64,000 nt of DNA from assembly GCA_000169075.1 (NCBI GenBank), contig AAVT01000002.1:248001-312000 (forward strand). The letters run 5' to 3'. The notes under the pieces were generated by a model. It searched no databases, was not told the DNA's origin, and saw nothing but the letters and a program-made list of their open reading frames with translations. A program made the position numbers and the translations under genes. The number at the start of each line of letters is the position of its first letter. Position 1 is the stretch's first letter. Source of the stretch: a marine gamma proteobacterium HTCC2143. Lineage in GTDB: Bacteria; Pseudomonadota; Gammaproteobacteria; Pseudomonadales; Dasaniaceae. Of the stretch, positions 1-9,389 are shown piece after piece.

Positions 1-552
1 CGGAGTTTTTATGTCGAGAATGGATTAATTCCCAGCCTGTTTGGCTTATGTTTTTGGGATATTATTTTTGCCCCAATTAAAGGTGCGTTCGTAAACCCAT
101 ACCAACGCGGCCCCTTAGACTTGTTTACGCCGGCGTTCCTGCAGGCCAGAGAAGCTGAAGTGGATCGTCGATTTTTTGAACTAAGCAGTAACGCGGCGAT
201 AAAATCTCGGGCACTATCGAGCTATCAACAAAAGCGTGGTACTGCTAACTACTTGGTCCGTTGGGACTGTCTTTCCAGCGAACTATTGGAACTGGCACTT
301 ACCTGCATACCTTATACAGACCTACTGGTCATATTTCGTAGGCTGTTGTTTGATTTGCGCAACAATCGATCAGGATTTCCTGACCTTATTTGTTTTAATT
401 GTGATGACAAAAATGGCCATAGTTATCTAATGGTTGAGGTCAAAGGGCCTGGCGATAAGCTGCAGAATAACCAAAAGCGATGGATAAAAACGTTTGCTTC
501 GAACGAGATACCGTTTCAACTTGCCCATGTAAGCTGGGTGACAAATGAATAA
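1..552 (+). CDS. VRR-NUC (FAN1-like) nuclease, 5' partial
   Basis: The frame is open from base 1, so the gene starts upstream of the window and only the C-terminal 183 residues are present. The last third carries the VRR-NUC version of the PD-(D/E)xK nuclease fold: a PD motif near base 385 (FPDLI), then EVKGPGD near base 435 and a downstream Q-x4-W. The upstream stretch with NGLIPSLFGLCFWDIIF matches what I know of bacterial FAN1 proteins, which are structure-specific flap nucleases acting in DNA crosslink repair. The stop overlaps the start of the helicase at 545, so the two are translationally coupled and probably act together on DNA. The N-terminal domains cannot be assessed here. Family assignment is confident; the biological substrate is inferred. 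Confidence 0.85.
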   Translation, partial: RSFYVENGLIPSLFGLCFWDIIFAPIKGAFVNPYQRGPLDLFTPAFLQAREAEVDRRFFELSSNAAIKSRALSSYQQKRGTANYLVRWDCLSSELLELALTCIPYTDLLVIFRRLLFDLRNNRSGFPDLICFNCDDKNGHSYLMVEVKGPGDKLQNNQKRWIKTFASNEIPFQLAHVSWVTNE

Positions 553-2959
553 CGATCACGGCCCAGTTAGTCTGCAACCTATAAAAATTTCAGTGCGAAA
601 ACTGCTCGAAGTCACGTCTAGGACCGGGGATATTAATTTTCGTTTCAGTAGCCGCAGTAGCGCCCTTGAAGGTATTCGAGGTCATCAGACTGTGCAGCGC
701 TCCCGTCCAAATGGGTATCAGGCCGAAGTTTCCGTAGCGGGTCAATATCGCTGGGGTTCACTCCTACTCGAAGTGAATGGCAGGATGGATGGTGTATACA
801 GCAATGTCAGTCCGGTTATTATTGACGAAATTAAGACCCTCAGAGTTGAGGTTTCGCAGTTACCTGTCAGTGTTCAAACGTCGCACTGGGGGCAGGCAAA
901 AATCTATGCGTATCTCTATGCCGTTGAGAATAATCTGGATCGCGCCGTTGTACAGATAAGTTACTATCATCTTGATAGTGGTGAGATCGATGAGATTCAG
1001 CAAACATTCTATCTGCCGGAGCTGAAAGTTTTTTTTGAAAATTGTGCGCTGCATTTCCTGCAGTGGTTAGAAAAGGTTCAACGATGGCGAGTTAGTCGCA
1101 ATCGGTCGATTAGGCATATGGCGTTTCCCTATGGTGAATTTCGTGATGGCCAGCGGTCATTTTCGGTGAGCTCTTATCGGGCTATGGCCTCTGCAGGGCA
1201 GTTATTTGTGCAAGCGCCGACGGGTATCGGCAAAACAATAGGTTCGCTTTTTCCGGCAATTAAGGCAATTGCTGAGGGTCATCATGAAAAAGTGTTCTTT
1301 CTGACGGCAAAAACAAGCGGTCGTGCGGTGGCTGAGAAATCCCTTGCCGATATGCAGGAAAAGGGTCTGTTGCTAAAGACGGTTACCTTAACCGCAAAAG
1401 AAAAAATATGCTTTAACCCGGGTTCCCCCTGCGATCCGGAACACTGTGAATATGCGGTTGGCTACTACGACAAGCTCAATAGTGTTATTGAATCTTCTTT
1501 GGAGGCGACCAACTATTTTAAGCGGGATGACATTGAGCATATCGCGCGAGAAAATACGATGTGCCCCTTCGAACTTTCCCTCGATCTATTAGAATGGGTT
1601 GATGTGGTTATTTGCGATTATAACTATGTTTTTGATCCGGTGGTCTATCTTCGGCGTCTCTTTGACGATCCGCTTGTAGAACATTGTTTTCTCGTCGACG
1701 AGGCGCACAATCTTGTCGACCGGGGTCGGGACATGTTTTCAGCGCAGATCGAAAAAGATCGATTGTTGAGCGTCAAGCGCCAGGTGAAGCGATCTTCCAG
1801 CGTTGAGGTTGGCGGCGTGCTGCGGAAAATTGACGGAATAAATCGAGCCTTTCTCTCTATCCGTAAAGAGCATAGTCATTCCCTTGAGCAGCATGGCTTC
1901 TCCGTTGTTGATGAACCACCGACGGTGCTTATTTCAAAGCTGCGATCTTTTTGCGAGCATCTGCAGCACTGGCTTGCGGAACATGAGCGGGATGGTCGCG
2001 ATTACGATTTACTGCTCGATTTATATTTTGATGCGCTTCGTTTCACGCGCACGGCTGACTATTTTGATGATCACTATGTCTGTCTGATCAAGACCGATAA
2101 GAAGAAGTTGTTATCAATCAACTTATATTGTGTCGATCCTTCCCGCTTGCTGGGTAAAGGGCTAGAGCGGTCGAAATCATCGCTATTTTTTTCGGCGACT
2201 CTCGCACCTATTAATTATTATCAACAGTTATTAGGCGTTAGCCCCACTAGTCAGTTTGTTGATTTACCCTCGCCATTTCCTCACGAAAATCAAGGGGTTT
2301 TTGTCGTCAAAGATATCGCTACCAATTTTAAACAGAGGGAGGGGAGTTATAATAAAATTGCAGTGCTTATTCAGACTATGATCGAAAGTCATCGAGGAAA
2401 TTACATCGTGTATTTTCCATCCTATCAGTACATGGAGAAGGTGTATGATGTTTTTGGACAGCAAAATTCAGCCACGGATATTATTATTCAGCAGCGGCAA
2501 ATGAATGAAGAAAGCAGGCAATGTTTTTTAAATCGTTTTGATGCCGCTTATGAACATGATCTTGTAGGTTTTGCCGTTATGGGTGGTATCTTTGGAGAGG
2601 GGATCGACCTCAAAGGTTTACGTTTGATCGGTGTGATTATCATCGGCGTGGGTTTGCCGCAAATGGGAATCGAGCGAGACCTTATTAAGCAGCATTTTCG
2701 TGATACTCGGGTTGACGACGTCGTCGATCAGCACCGTACCAACGAAGGTTTTAACTATGCCTATCAATACCCCGGCATGAACCGAGTATTGCAAACAGCC
2801 GGTCGTGTGATACGTAGTGAGCAGGATAGGGGGATAGTCTGTCTTGTCGATGAACGTTTTGCGTCAGCACGCTATAGGCAGTTATTTCCGCCGCATTGGA
2901 CAAATTTGGAGGTCATTGATCAGCATCAGTTAGCCGCTAAGCTAGCGGTATTTTGGTAA
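545..2959 (+). CDS. DinG/XPD-like Fe-S ATP-dependent DNA helicase with PD-(D/E)xK N-terminus
   Basis: Superfamily 2 helicase of 804 residues. Walker A (APTGIGKT) is at about 224-231 and the DEAH box at 385-388. Four cysteines at about 289, 296, 301 and 340 sit where XPD/DinG helicases hold a 4Fe-4S cluster. The C-terminal half has the GEGIDLKG and QTAGRVIRS motifs of the HELICc2 domain. Residues 70-130 look like a RecB/Cas4-type nuclease core: GRMDG (Asp82), then DEIKT (Glu95, Lys97), then the downstream HWGQAKIYAY motif. The ATG at 545 overlaps the stop of the FAN1-like nuclease, giving a nuclease-helicase repair pair. Ordinary DinG lacks the N-terminal nuclease-like domain, so this belongs to the longer subfamily. 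Whether the nuclease core is active is not known from sequence. Confidence 0.88.
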   Translation: MNNDHGPVSLQPIKISVRKLLEVTSRTGDINFRFSSRSSALEGIRGHQTVQRSRPNGYQAEVSVAGQYRWGSLLLEVNGRMDGVYSNVSPVIIDEIKTLRVEVSQLPVSVQTSHWGQAKIYAYLYAVENNLDRAVVQISYYHLDSGEIDEIQQTFYLPELKVFFENCALHFLQWLEKVQRWRVSRNRSIRHMAFPYGEFRDGQRSFSVSSYRAMASAGQLFVQAPTGIGKTIGSLFPAIKAIAEGHHEKVFFLTAKTSGRAVAEKSLADMQEKGLLLKTVTLTAKEKICFNPGSPCDPEHCEYAVGYYDKLNSVIESSLEATNYFKRDDIEHIARENTMCPFELSLDLLEWVDVVICDYNYVFDPVVYLRRLFDDPLVEHCFLVDEAHNLVDRGRDMFSAQIEKDRLLSVKRQVKRSSSVEVGGVLRKIDGINRAFLSIRKEHSHSLEQHGFSVVDEPPTVLISKLRSFCEHLQHWLAEHERDGRDYDLLLDLYFDALRFTRTADYFDDHYVCLIKTDKKKLLSINLYCVDPSRLLGKGLERSKSSLFFSATLAPINYYQQLLGVSPTSQFVDLPSPFPHENQGVFVVKDIATNFKQREGSYNKIAVLIQTMIESHRGNYIVYFPSYQYMEKVYDVFGQQNSATDIIIQQRQMNEESRQCFLNRFDAAYEHDLVGFAVMGGIFGEGIDLKGLRLIGVIIIGVGLPQMGIERDLIKQHFRDTRVDDVVDQHRTNEGFNYAYQYPGMNRVLQTAGRVIRSEQDRGIVCLVDERFASARYRQLFPPHWTNLEVIDQHQLAAKLAVFW

Positions 2960-3127
2960 GAGTATCGGTCGTTAGTCAACACACATGCCGTCGCTGTTTC
3001 AATTGCATTTTCAGTCAGACTACGAGAAAGTTTAGTCCGGCCAGAGACCCTGCTGTGTAGTATGGCGTAATAGTGTTTGGTAAATCGGTGCTGATGTTTT
3101 TTAAGCGATGAATAAGAGATTCAACAG

Positions 3128-3928
3128 ATGGTAGATAATAGAACAGGTTTCAAGCTGGGTGCAGTTGTACTGGTAACAGCTGGAGCATCTGGAATAGGGC
3201 GCTGTATCGCTGAAACATTTCTGCAGCAAGGGGGGCGCGTTCATATCTGTGATATATCAGCGGTATCGATTGCAGCTTTCCTAACGGCAAATCCCTCGGC
3301 TACCGCCAGTGTTGCTGATGTCTCGATACCATCTGAGGTGGAAAGACTCTTTGCAGATCTCGCTGAAATTTATGGGTGCTTAGACGTGTTGGTGAACAAC
3401 GCCGGCATTGCTGGGCCGACTGCTAAGGTAGAAGATATTGCAATAGAGGCATGGAATAACACCGTCAATATCGACCTTAATGGCCCTTTTTATGTGACTC
3501 GCTTGGCGGTACCAATAATGAAAGAAACAGACGGAGGCACCATTATCAACATAGCCTCAACTGCGGGTTTGCTGGGCTGTCCCCTTCGCTCACCTTACGT
3601 TGCAGCAAAGTGGGCGTTGGTCGGATTGACAAAAACGTGGGCGATGGAGCTTGGGCCACATAATATCCGTGTTAATGCTATATGCCCTGGCAGCGTTAAC
3701 GGCGAGCGTATCGATAATGTGATCAGCAAAGATGCAGCAGAGCGAGGTGTTGATGTTGATACTATAAGAGATGTTTATCAAAGACAGACATCATTGCGTC
3801 AATTTGTCGATGCTCAAGATATTGCGGATATGGCTCTCTACTTGAGCTCAGCGGCTGGTGCAATGATCTCTGGGCAGTCAATGGCCATTGATGGCCACAC
3901 AGAAAGTTTGTCCAACTGGCTCGATTAA
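3128..3928 (+). CDS. SDR-family NAD(P)-dependent oxidoreductase
   Basis: Classical short-chain dehydrogenase of 266 residues. It has a glycine-rich nucleotide motif TAGASGIG at 17-24, NNAG at 90-93, catalytic Ser144, and Tyr157 with Lys161 in a YxxxK motif. The C-terminus with ISGQSMAIDGH is the usual SDR cofactor and tetramer region. The first glycine of TGxxxGIG is replaced by alanine, which many SDRs tolerate. It stands alone, 168 bp after the helicase gene and convergent with the aldehyde dehydrogenase. The substrate cannot be named. A role on an alcohol or hydroxyacid linked to the neighbouring betaine genes is only an inference. Confidence 0.85.
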   Translation: MVDNRTGFKLGAVVLVTAGASGIGRCIAETFLQQGGRVHICDISAVSIAAFLTANPSATASVADVSIPSEVERLFADLAEIYGCLDVLVNNAGIAGPTAKVEDIAIEAWNNTVNIDLNGPFYVTRLAVPIMKETDGGTIINIASTAGLLGCPLRSPYVAAKWALVGLTKTWAMELGPHNIRVNAICPGSVNGERIDNVISKDAAERGVDVDTIRDVYQRQTSLRQFVDAQDIADMALYLSSAAGAMISGQSMAIDGHTESLSNWLD

Positions 3929-3976
3929 ACCGTTGAGCCAAACGTTCTGCGGCCAATGCTCGGCTAAGCTTCAGTG

Positions 3977-5401
3977 TTAGTCAGGCCGTATAATGGCTTT
4001 TATTTCCTGATATTCGGCAAGTCCAGCTTCCCCCCATTCACGGCCATTCCCCGATTGCTTATAACCACCGAAAGGTGCCTCCAGTCGGAAAAACCCACCC
4101 TGAATAAAACATTGGCCTGCTCGCATGCGGCGGGCAATGGCAATCGCATCGCTATCGTTTGCGGCAAAAACACCAGAGGAAAGTCCAAATTCTGAGTCAT
4201 TGGCAATGTCTACAGCCTCATCAATGGTTTCATAGCTCATGATACAAAGGACGGGGCCAAATATTTCTTCCCGAGCAATCACCATATCGTTGCGGACATC
4301 GGCAAATAGTGTTGGCAGCACGTAAGCACCGCCTTCAAGACTTGTGGGAAGCTCTGCGCCGCCGGCGACCATACGGGCGCCTTCAGCGATACCCTGCTTG
4401 ATGTAGTCGCGGACTCTTTGACACTGCTGCTCTGAGGCTAATGGCCCCATTGTGGTCAAGGGGTCGTCGGGGTCACCAACTACCTGCTCATCAGCAACGA
4501 TTACCGCCTGATCGATTGCCTCCTGATAGCGTGATGCGGGCACTAACATGCGTGTTAAGGCGTCACAGGTCTGGCCAGTGTTGAGCATGACATTTTCAAC
4601 GCCATAGCGAACCGCGGTGTGGAGGTCGGCGTCTTCAGTGATGATCAAAGCAGACTTGCCGCCCATTTCTTGACAGACACGTTTGACGGTGGGTGCAGCC
4701 TCTATTGCGACCGAGATGCCAGAGCGGTTTGAGCCGGTAAAAGAAACCATGTCGACACGCGGATGAGAGGCCATTAACGGACCAACTTCGGCGCCGAGGC
4801 CAGTGATTAAATTAAAGACTCCGGCGGGTAGTCCAACTTTATCGAAGATTTCAGCCATGATGATGTCCGATGTTGGCGTTTGCTCGGCGGGCTTGGCGAG
4901 CATAGTGCAGCCCGCAGCGAGAGCAGGAGCAACCTTGCCGATCATCTGTAATAAGGGATAGTTCCAGGGATTGATTAGCGCGCAAACTCCAACGGGTTCG
5001 TGGCTGATCAGGTAGCCACCTCGATCCTCAGGTTCCCCCATGGTTGCGGCTAGTGAGGCAAAATAACGCATAGCGTCTATTGGCCCGGCAATTTGCACCT
5101 CCATGGCTTGATGGCGCGGAATACCCATGGTTTCTACATGTGCCTGAACCAAGTCATCAGCACGATTCTCCATTTCATCAGCAATGCCCATCATCAACAG
5201 GGCCCTCTGATCAGAAGGCGTTGCAGACCACGCTGGAAATGCTCTGAACGCCGCTTCGGCGGCGGCATTTACATCAGTTTCGTTGGCACAGGCCATCGCC
5301 ACACAGGGCACCGATGTAGCGGGGTTTAAAATTGATAAAACGTGTTTGCCGTGGGGTGCTGTCCATTGGCCATCGATATAAAATTGATCGATTGTCTTCA
5401 T
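3977..5401 (-). CDS. NAD(P)-dependent aldehyde dehydrogenase
   Basis: ALDH-superfamily protein of 474 residues, the normal length. The oxyanion Asn147 lies in NPWNYPL, FTGSNRSG is at about 221-228, the general base Glu245 in QEMGGKS, the catalytic Cys279 in NTGQTCD, and EEIFGPVL follows. It is the last gene of the soxBDAG run, 39 bp after soxG on the same strand. It probably oxidises an aldehyde made in betaine catabolism, either betaine aldehyde from choline or formaldehyde released by sarcosine oxidase. The sequence does not distinguish these. No separate betB is seen beside the betA-like gene at 33 kb, so betaine aldehyde dehydrogenase activity is a reasonable guess. Confidence 0.88.
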   Translation of the reverse strand: MKTIDQFYIDGQWTAPHGKHVLSILNPATSVPCVAMACANETDVNAAAEAAFRAFPAWSATPSDQRALLMMGIADEMENRADDLVQAHVETMGIPRHQAMEVQIAGPIDAMRYFASLAATMGEPEDRGGYLISHEPVGVCALINPWNYPLLQMIGKVAPALAAGCTMLAKPAEQTPTSDIIMAEIFDKVGLPAGVFNLITGLGAEVGPLMASHPRVDMVSFTGSNRSGISVAIEAAPTVKRVCQEMGGKSALIITEDADLHTAVRYGVENVMLNTGQTCDALTRMLVPASRYQEAIDQAVIVADEQVVGDPDDPLTTMGPLASEQQCQRVRDYIKQGIAEGARMVAGGAELPTSLEGGAYVLPTLFADVRNDMVIAREEIFGPVLCIMSYETIDEAVDIANDSEFGLSSGVFAANDSDAIAIARRMRAGQCFIQGGFFRLEAPFGGYKQSGNGREWGEAGLAEYQEIKAIIRPD

Positions 5402-5440
5402 ACTGCGGAGTTTCCTGTGGTAATCGCGCGAAGGCGATTA

Positions 5441-6040
5441 TTATTTTATCTGACAGCCGAACTCAGCGCTTGCGTCGAGCAACCAGCTGGCCAGATAGTC
5501 GGTAAAGCTGCGACGAATGATTAGGTCAAAAGAACCATCCAATCGTTTGCTCACCAGTGCGGAGGCTTTGGCAAAGGTAGTCTGTGCACAATGCCCATGT
5601 TTAAATGTCGGCGATTGAAAATCAAAGCCGCTTGATTTTCGCAGAACAGTTCCTACATCGGCACCACTCAGGTTAATCAATGTTTGGCCGCCGCTGACGT
5701 CCACCACGGCGCTGTGTCCCCCCAGCGTTTTTCGTAAGGTATTTTCCAGCATATTGTCTGCGGTGTCGCTAATGACAGCCAACCATTCGGTAGGTCCTAG
5801 CCAAAAGAGGGCGGTGTTATGGTCGCTGTTACAGGTACAGGGGGTTAGGGGAAGGTTGACACCTAGGGCGGTTTTTATCCCGCTAATAAAGAGTGTATCG
5901 TCAGCACTACCCCTGATGATAAGATGCTTTTTCAGCGCTAGTTCGCTGATCATCACCTTAGCATTCGGTGCTCCCACGCGCTTGCCATGATAATAATGTA
6001 ACGGCGTTTCGGCTATAGCAGTGTGGTCTAAATCAGACAT
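5441..6040 (-). CDS. soxG: Sarcosine oxidase subunit gamma
   Basis: About 199 residues, resembling the small GcvT-like gamma subunit of heterotetrameric sarcosine oxidase, which helps hold the folate-binding alpha subunit. I chose the ATG at 6038-6040 rather than an ATG 42 bases further upstream. It is preceded by a strong Shine-Dalgarno (GGAAGGAG, about 9 nt away) and overlaps the soxA stop by 8 bases (ATGTCTGA). Conserved stretches include LFWLGPTEWLAVI and a C-terminal RSFTDYLASWLLDAS. It lies in the usual order B-D-A-G. The complex oxidises sarcosine to glycine in the cytoplasm, passing the methyl carbon to tetrahydrofolate. Confidence 0.9.
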   Translation of the reverse strand: MSDLDHTAIAETPLHYYHGKRVGAPNAKVMISELALKKHLIIRGSADDTLFISGIKTALGVNLPLTPCTCNSDHNTALFWLGPTEWLAVISDTADNMLENTLRKTLGGHSAVVDVSGGQTLINLSGADVGTVLRKSSGFDFQSPTFKHGHCAQTTFAKASALVSKRLDGSFDLIIRRSFTDYLASWLLDASAEFGCQIK

Positions 6041-9000
6041 GCTGACGAGCTCCTTCCGGGTCATAAAATACCGAGCTGACAATTTCAGCCGCGAGAATGC
6101 GGCCGTCGGCTAATGGACAATAAACGGTCTCCCCGAGTCGGTTGAGGCCACCTTTAACCACCGCAAGAGCAATAGAGTGCCCGAGGTTGGCACTGTAATA
6201 ACTGGATGTCACATGGCCCTGCATCGCCATTGGCAGCAGTTGATTCTGGTCATTGACGATTTGCGCGCCCTCGGGCAATACCTGCTGTGGTTCCCGGGTT
6301 TTTAATCCGACCAATTGTTTGCGTTGATCGCGCAAGCTATCGCTGCGTTCGAGGGATCGTTTACCGAGGAAGCTAAAGGTTTTGTTTTTCGCTATAACCC
6401 AGCTCATATTCATATCGTGAGGTGTAACCGACCCATCGGTATCCTGACCAACAATAATAAAGCCTTTTTCGGCGCGCAACACGTGCATGGTTTCTGTGCC
6501 GTAGGGTGTAATATCAAATTCTTTGCCGGCCTCTAATAGTTTTTCCCAGATAAAACGCCCGTAGTGAGCGGGCACATTAACCTCATAAGAGAGTTCGCCA
6601 GTAAAACTAATTCGAAATAGTCGCGCTTTTATCTCCGCTACAGTTCCGTCACGCCAGTCCATAAACGCAAAATTATCATTGCTCAAATCAATATCGTCAC
6701 AAACCTTTGCTATCACCTTTCTTGCGTTAGGTCCCGTGACGGTGGCCGTCGCCCAGTGGTCGGTGACCGAGGTAAAATAAACCTGCAGGTCAGGCCATTC
6801 AGTTTGTTGCCAAAGTTCCAGCCACGCCAATACGCCGGCAGCGCCACCCGTGGTGGTAAACATCAGATAGTGATTTTCTGCCAGACAGGCGGTAACACCA
6901 TCGTCAAAAATCATCCCATCTTCTTTAAGCATTACACCGTAACGACATTTTCCAATGGCAAGCTTGAGGTAAGAATTAGTATAAATACGGGTAATAAATT
7001 CAGCGGCGTCAGGGCCTTGTATATCGATTTTACCCAGTGTCGACGCGTCCAGTATGCCAACACTATTGCGCACAGCAAGGCACTCTCGATTGACTGCCTC
7101 GTGCATGTGTTCACTCTGCTGTGGGAAATACCAAGGGCGTTTCCACTGGCCAACATTTTCCCATGTTGCGCCATGTTCTTGATGCCAGCGATGCATGGCG
7201 GTGTAGCGTTCGGGGTCGAAAAGGGCGCCTATGTCCCGACCGGCAATGGCACCAAAAGTGGTCGGTGTATAAGCGGGTCGAAACATAGTGGTGCCGGTTT
7301 CGCTAATCGTCTGCCCCAGCGCATTGGCGAGAATAGCTATGCCATTGATATTGCCCAGCTTACCCTGGTCGGTGCCGAACCCCATGGCAGTATACCGTTT
7401 TGCGTGTTCAACCGACTCATATCCTTCGCGAGCAGCGAGCTCGATGGCCGCCGCCGTTACATCAAGCTGCAAATCAACAAATTGACTGGGCGCACGGCTG
7501 GTTGACTTGGGGTGGGGGACCAAAAATAAAGCGTGAGGTGACTGTTGCAGCGGTTCGTTGCAGTGAAAGTCAACGGGCTGATCAACCGCCGGACTGAATC
7601 CAGCTTTTTGTGCCGCTGCAGCGCCGACCTCGATCCCCTCTTGCAAGCAGCCTTGCAGTGTCCAGCAGCCGTTAGCCGATCCTGCGGATTGCTCTTGTTG
7701 TCGTGAATTGCCCGGTAAAAATGCAATCTTTTTGTCATCCCAATAAGGCTTGGCACCGGTATGGGAGCTTAAATGAATCGCTGGGCTCCAGCCGCCAGAA
7801 CTGGCAATCAAATCACAGGATAAAGTCTTCGGCGTACCGGTCAATGCCGCCCCGGTACTGTTGATGGGCGCGATGATTGCGCCGGTCACTCGCTTTTTGC
7901 CAAGTGCTTCAATGACCGCATGCCCGCTAATAACATGGATACCTAGCTGTTTAGCCGTCTCGATGAGAGGGCCATTAACTTGTGGTCGGGAATCGACAAT
8001 GGCAGCAACATGGCGACCGGCTTGATGCCAGTCGATGGCAGTTTGGTAGGCGCCGTCATTGGTTGTCGACAATAGCAGCGTCCGCCCCGGAATTACGGCA
8101 TAACGCTGGATATACGTTGAAACGGATGATGCCAGCATCACTCCCGGAACATCGTTATGGGCAAATACCAGCGGACGTTCTATGGCACCGGTCGCCAGCA
8201 CCACCTGTTTAGCACGAACACGGTGCAATCTTTGTCGAGAGCCGGTGATAGCCGTCAATCCAACATGGTCGCTGCGTCGCTCAAGAATAGCGAGGAAATT
8301 ATGATCGTAATAACCAAAAACCGTGCTGCGTGGCAGCAGTTGCACTGAATCAAAGGACTTCAATTCGTCAATAGTGTCGGCAACCCATCCTGCAGCAGGC
8401 TGTGCATTAATAGACAGCACCGAGGCCAGCAGGCTGCCCCCGAACCCCTGCTGTTCATCAGCGATAATCACCCTAGCCCCGGTGCGTGCGGCCGTCAATG
8501 CGGCTGCCAGCCCTGCGGGGCCAGCGCCTACAACTAGAACGTCGCAGTGTTGGTTGAGCTTGTCGTAACTGTCGGGGTCGGCCTCAGTTGGTGCTTTGCC
8601 GAGTCCCGCTGCTTTGCGAATAATATGTTCATAAGTCATCCACAATCGCTGCGGTCGCATGAAGGTTTTGTAGTAGAAGCCGGGGGGCATCAGCCGCCCG
8701 AAGATACCAATCAGACCCATAAGATCGAATTCTACGTTAGGCCAGCCGCTAACTGCCGTCGCTTGTAGTCCCTCGTATAATTCTACCTGCGTCGCCCGTA
8801 AATTGGGTACGGTGGCATTGCCTTCACCCAGTTGAATAATGGCATTGGGCTCTTCGGCACCATGACCAACAATACCGCGGGGACGGCTGTACTTAAAGCT
8901 GCGAGCAACAACGCTGACGCCATTTGCCAGCAGCGCAGAGGCGAGGGTGTCGCCCTCATAGCCGATCATTTTTTTACCATCAAAAGTGAATGATAATGGC

Positions 9001-9059
9001 TTCTCGCGGTGAATTCTGCCGCCACTCTCAAGACGATTAACTTGGTCCGCAGTTGTCAT
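6033..9059 (-). CDS. soxA: Sarcosine oxidase subunit alpha
   Basis: 1008 residues, the expected size for the alpha subunit. The N-terminus has the 2Fe-2S-like fold that binds no cluster in this family (residues 15-100). It is followed by an FAD/NAD-binding oxidoreductase domain with VVGAGPAGLAAA near residue 175 and ATGAIERP near 290. The C-terminal 400 residues are a GcvT-type tetrahydrofolate-binding domain. Together with SoxB it makes glycine, hydrogen peroxide and 5,10-methylene-THF from sarcosine. The start overlaps the soxD stop by ATGA, and the end overlaps the soxG start, which points to coupled translation. Identity is very secure from size, domain order and neighbours. Confidence 0.96.
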   Translation of the reverse strand: MTTADQVNRLESGGRIHREKPLSFTFDGKKMIGYEGDTLASALLANGVSVVARSFKYSRPRGIVGHGAEEPNAIIQLGEGNATVPNLRATQVELYEGLQATAVSGWPNVEFDLMGLIGIFGRLMPPGFYYKTFMRPQRLWMTYEHIIRKAAGLGKAPTEADPDSYDKLNQHCDVLVVGAGPAGLAAALTAARTGARVIIADEQQGFGGSLLASVLSINAQPAAGWVADTIDELKSFDSVQLLPRSTVFGYYDHNFLAILERRSDHVGLTAITGSRQRLHRVRAKQVVLATGAIERPLVFAHNDVPGVMLASSVSTYIQRYAVIPGRTLLLSTTNDGAYQTAIDWHQAGRHVAAIVDSRPQVNGPLIETAKQLGIHVISGHAVIEALGKKRVTGAIIAPINSTGAALTGTPKTLSCDLIASSGGWSPAIHLSSHTGAKPYWDDKKIAFLPGNSRQQEQSAGSANGCWTLQGCLQEGIEVGAAAAQKAGFSPAVDQPVDFHCNEPLQQSPHALFLVPHPKSTSRAPSQFVDLQLDVTAAAIELAAREGYESVEHAKRYTAMGFGTDQGKLGNINGIAILANALGQTISETGTTMFRPAYTPTTFGAIAGRDIGALFDPERYTAMHRWHQEHGATWENVGQWKRPWYFPQQSEHMHEAVNRECLAVRNSVGILDASTLGKIDIQGPDAAEFITRIYTNSYLKLAIGKCRYGVMLKEDGMIFDDGVTACLAENHYLMFTTTGGAAGVLAWLELWQQTEWPDLQVYFTSVTDHWATATVTGPNARKVIAKVCDDIDLSNDNFAFMDWRDGTVAEIKARLFRISFTGELSYEVNVPAHYGRFIWEKLLEAGKEFDITPYGTETMHVLRAEKGFIIVGQDTDGSVTPHDMNMSWVIAKNKTFSFLGKRSLERSDSLRDQRKQLVGLKTREPQQVLPEGAQIVNDQNQLLPMAMQGHVTSSYYSANLGHSIALAVVKGGLNRLGETVYCPLADGRILAAEIVSSVFYDPEGARQHV

Positions 9060-9364
9060 GTGGCGTCGTCTCCAATCGTCGGGAGAGGGGCAATTTGCGG
9101 CCGGGTTCCCACGGGGTAAGTTTCCATTATTTCGTAGCTAACGGTGTCTCTAGTAGCATTAAAGTATCGACGGCAACCCGCTGCGTGGTACCACATTTCG
9201 TGGTGTAAACCCCGGGGGTTCTTGCGAAAGAACAGGTAGTCTCCCCAGTCTTTATCCGTCAGTATTTCCGGGTTTGAGGGCCGTTGTATATGGGCCTCGC
9301 CGCTATAACTGAATTCGTCTTCCTCCCGGTGTTGCTGGCAGTGAGGGCAGTAGATATGCAACAT
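9056..9364 (-). CDS. soxD: Sarcosine oxidase subunit delta
   Basis: Small zinc-binding subunit of 102 residues. It begins MLHIYCPHC, and the four likely zinc ligands are Cys6, Cys9, His60 and Cys64, matching the spacing known for SoxD. A longer reading frame exists upstream, but it runs into soxB and lacks the family's usual start. The ATG at 9362-9364 gives exactly the expected N-terminus, and 25 bp separate it from the end of soxB. It overlaps soxA by 4 bases. The subunit is structural in the heterotetramer. Confidence 0.95.
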   Translation of the reverse strand: MLHIYCPHCQQHREEDEFSYSGEAHIQRPSNPEILTDKDWGDYLFFRKNPRGLHHEMWYHAAGCRRYFNATRDTVSYEIMETYPVGTRPQIAPLPTIGDDAT

Positions 9365-9389
9365 GGTGTAGACTCCTTCGGCCAGTTGA

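Noticed and set aside
6756..7505. Long open frame of about 250 codons on the plus strand inside soxA
   Set aside because: It lies entirely antisense to a well-supported 1008-residue gene, and its product shows no recognisable domain or ribosome-binding site.
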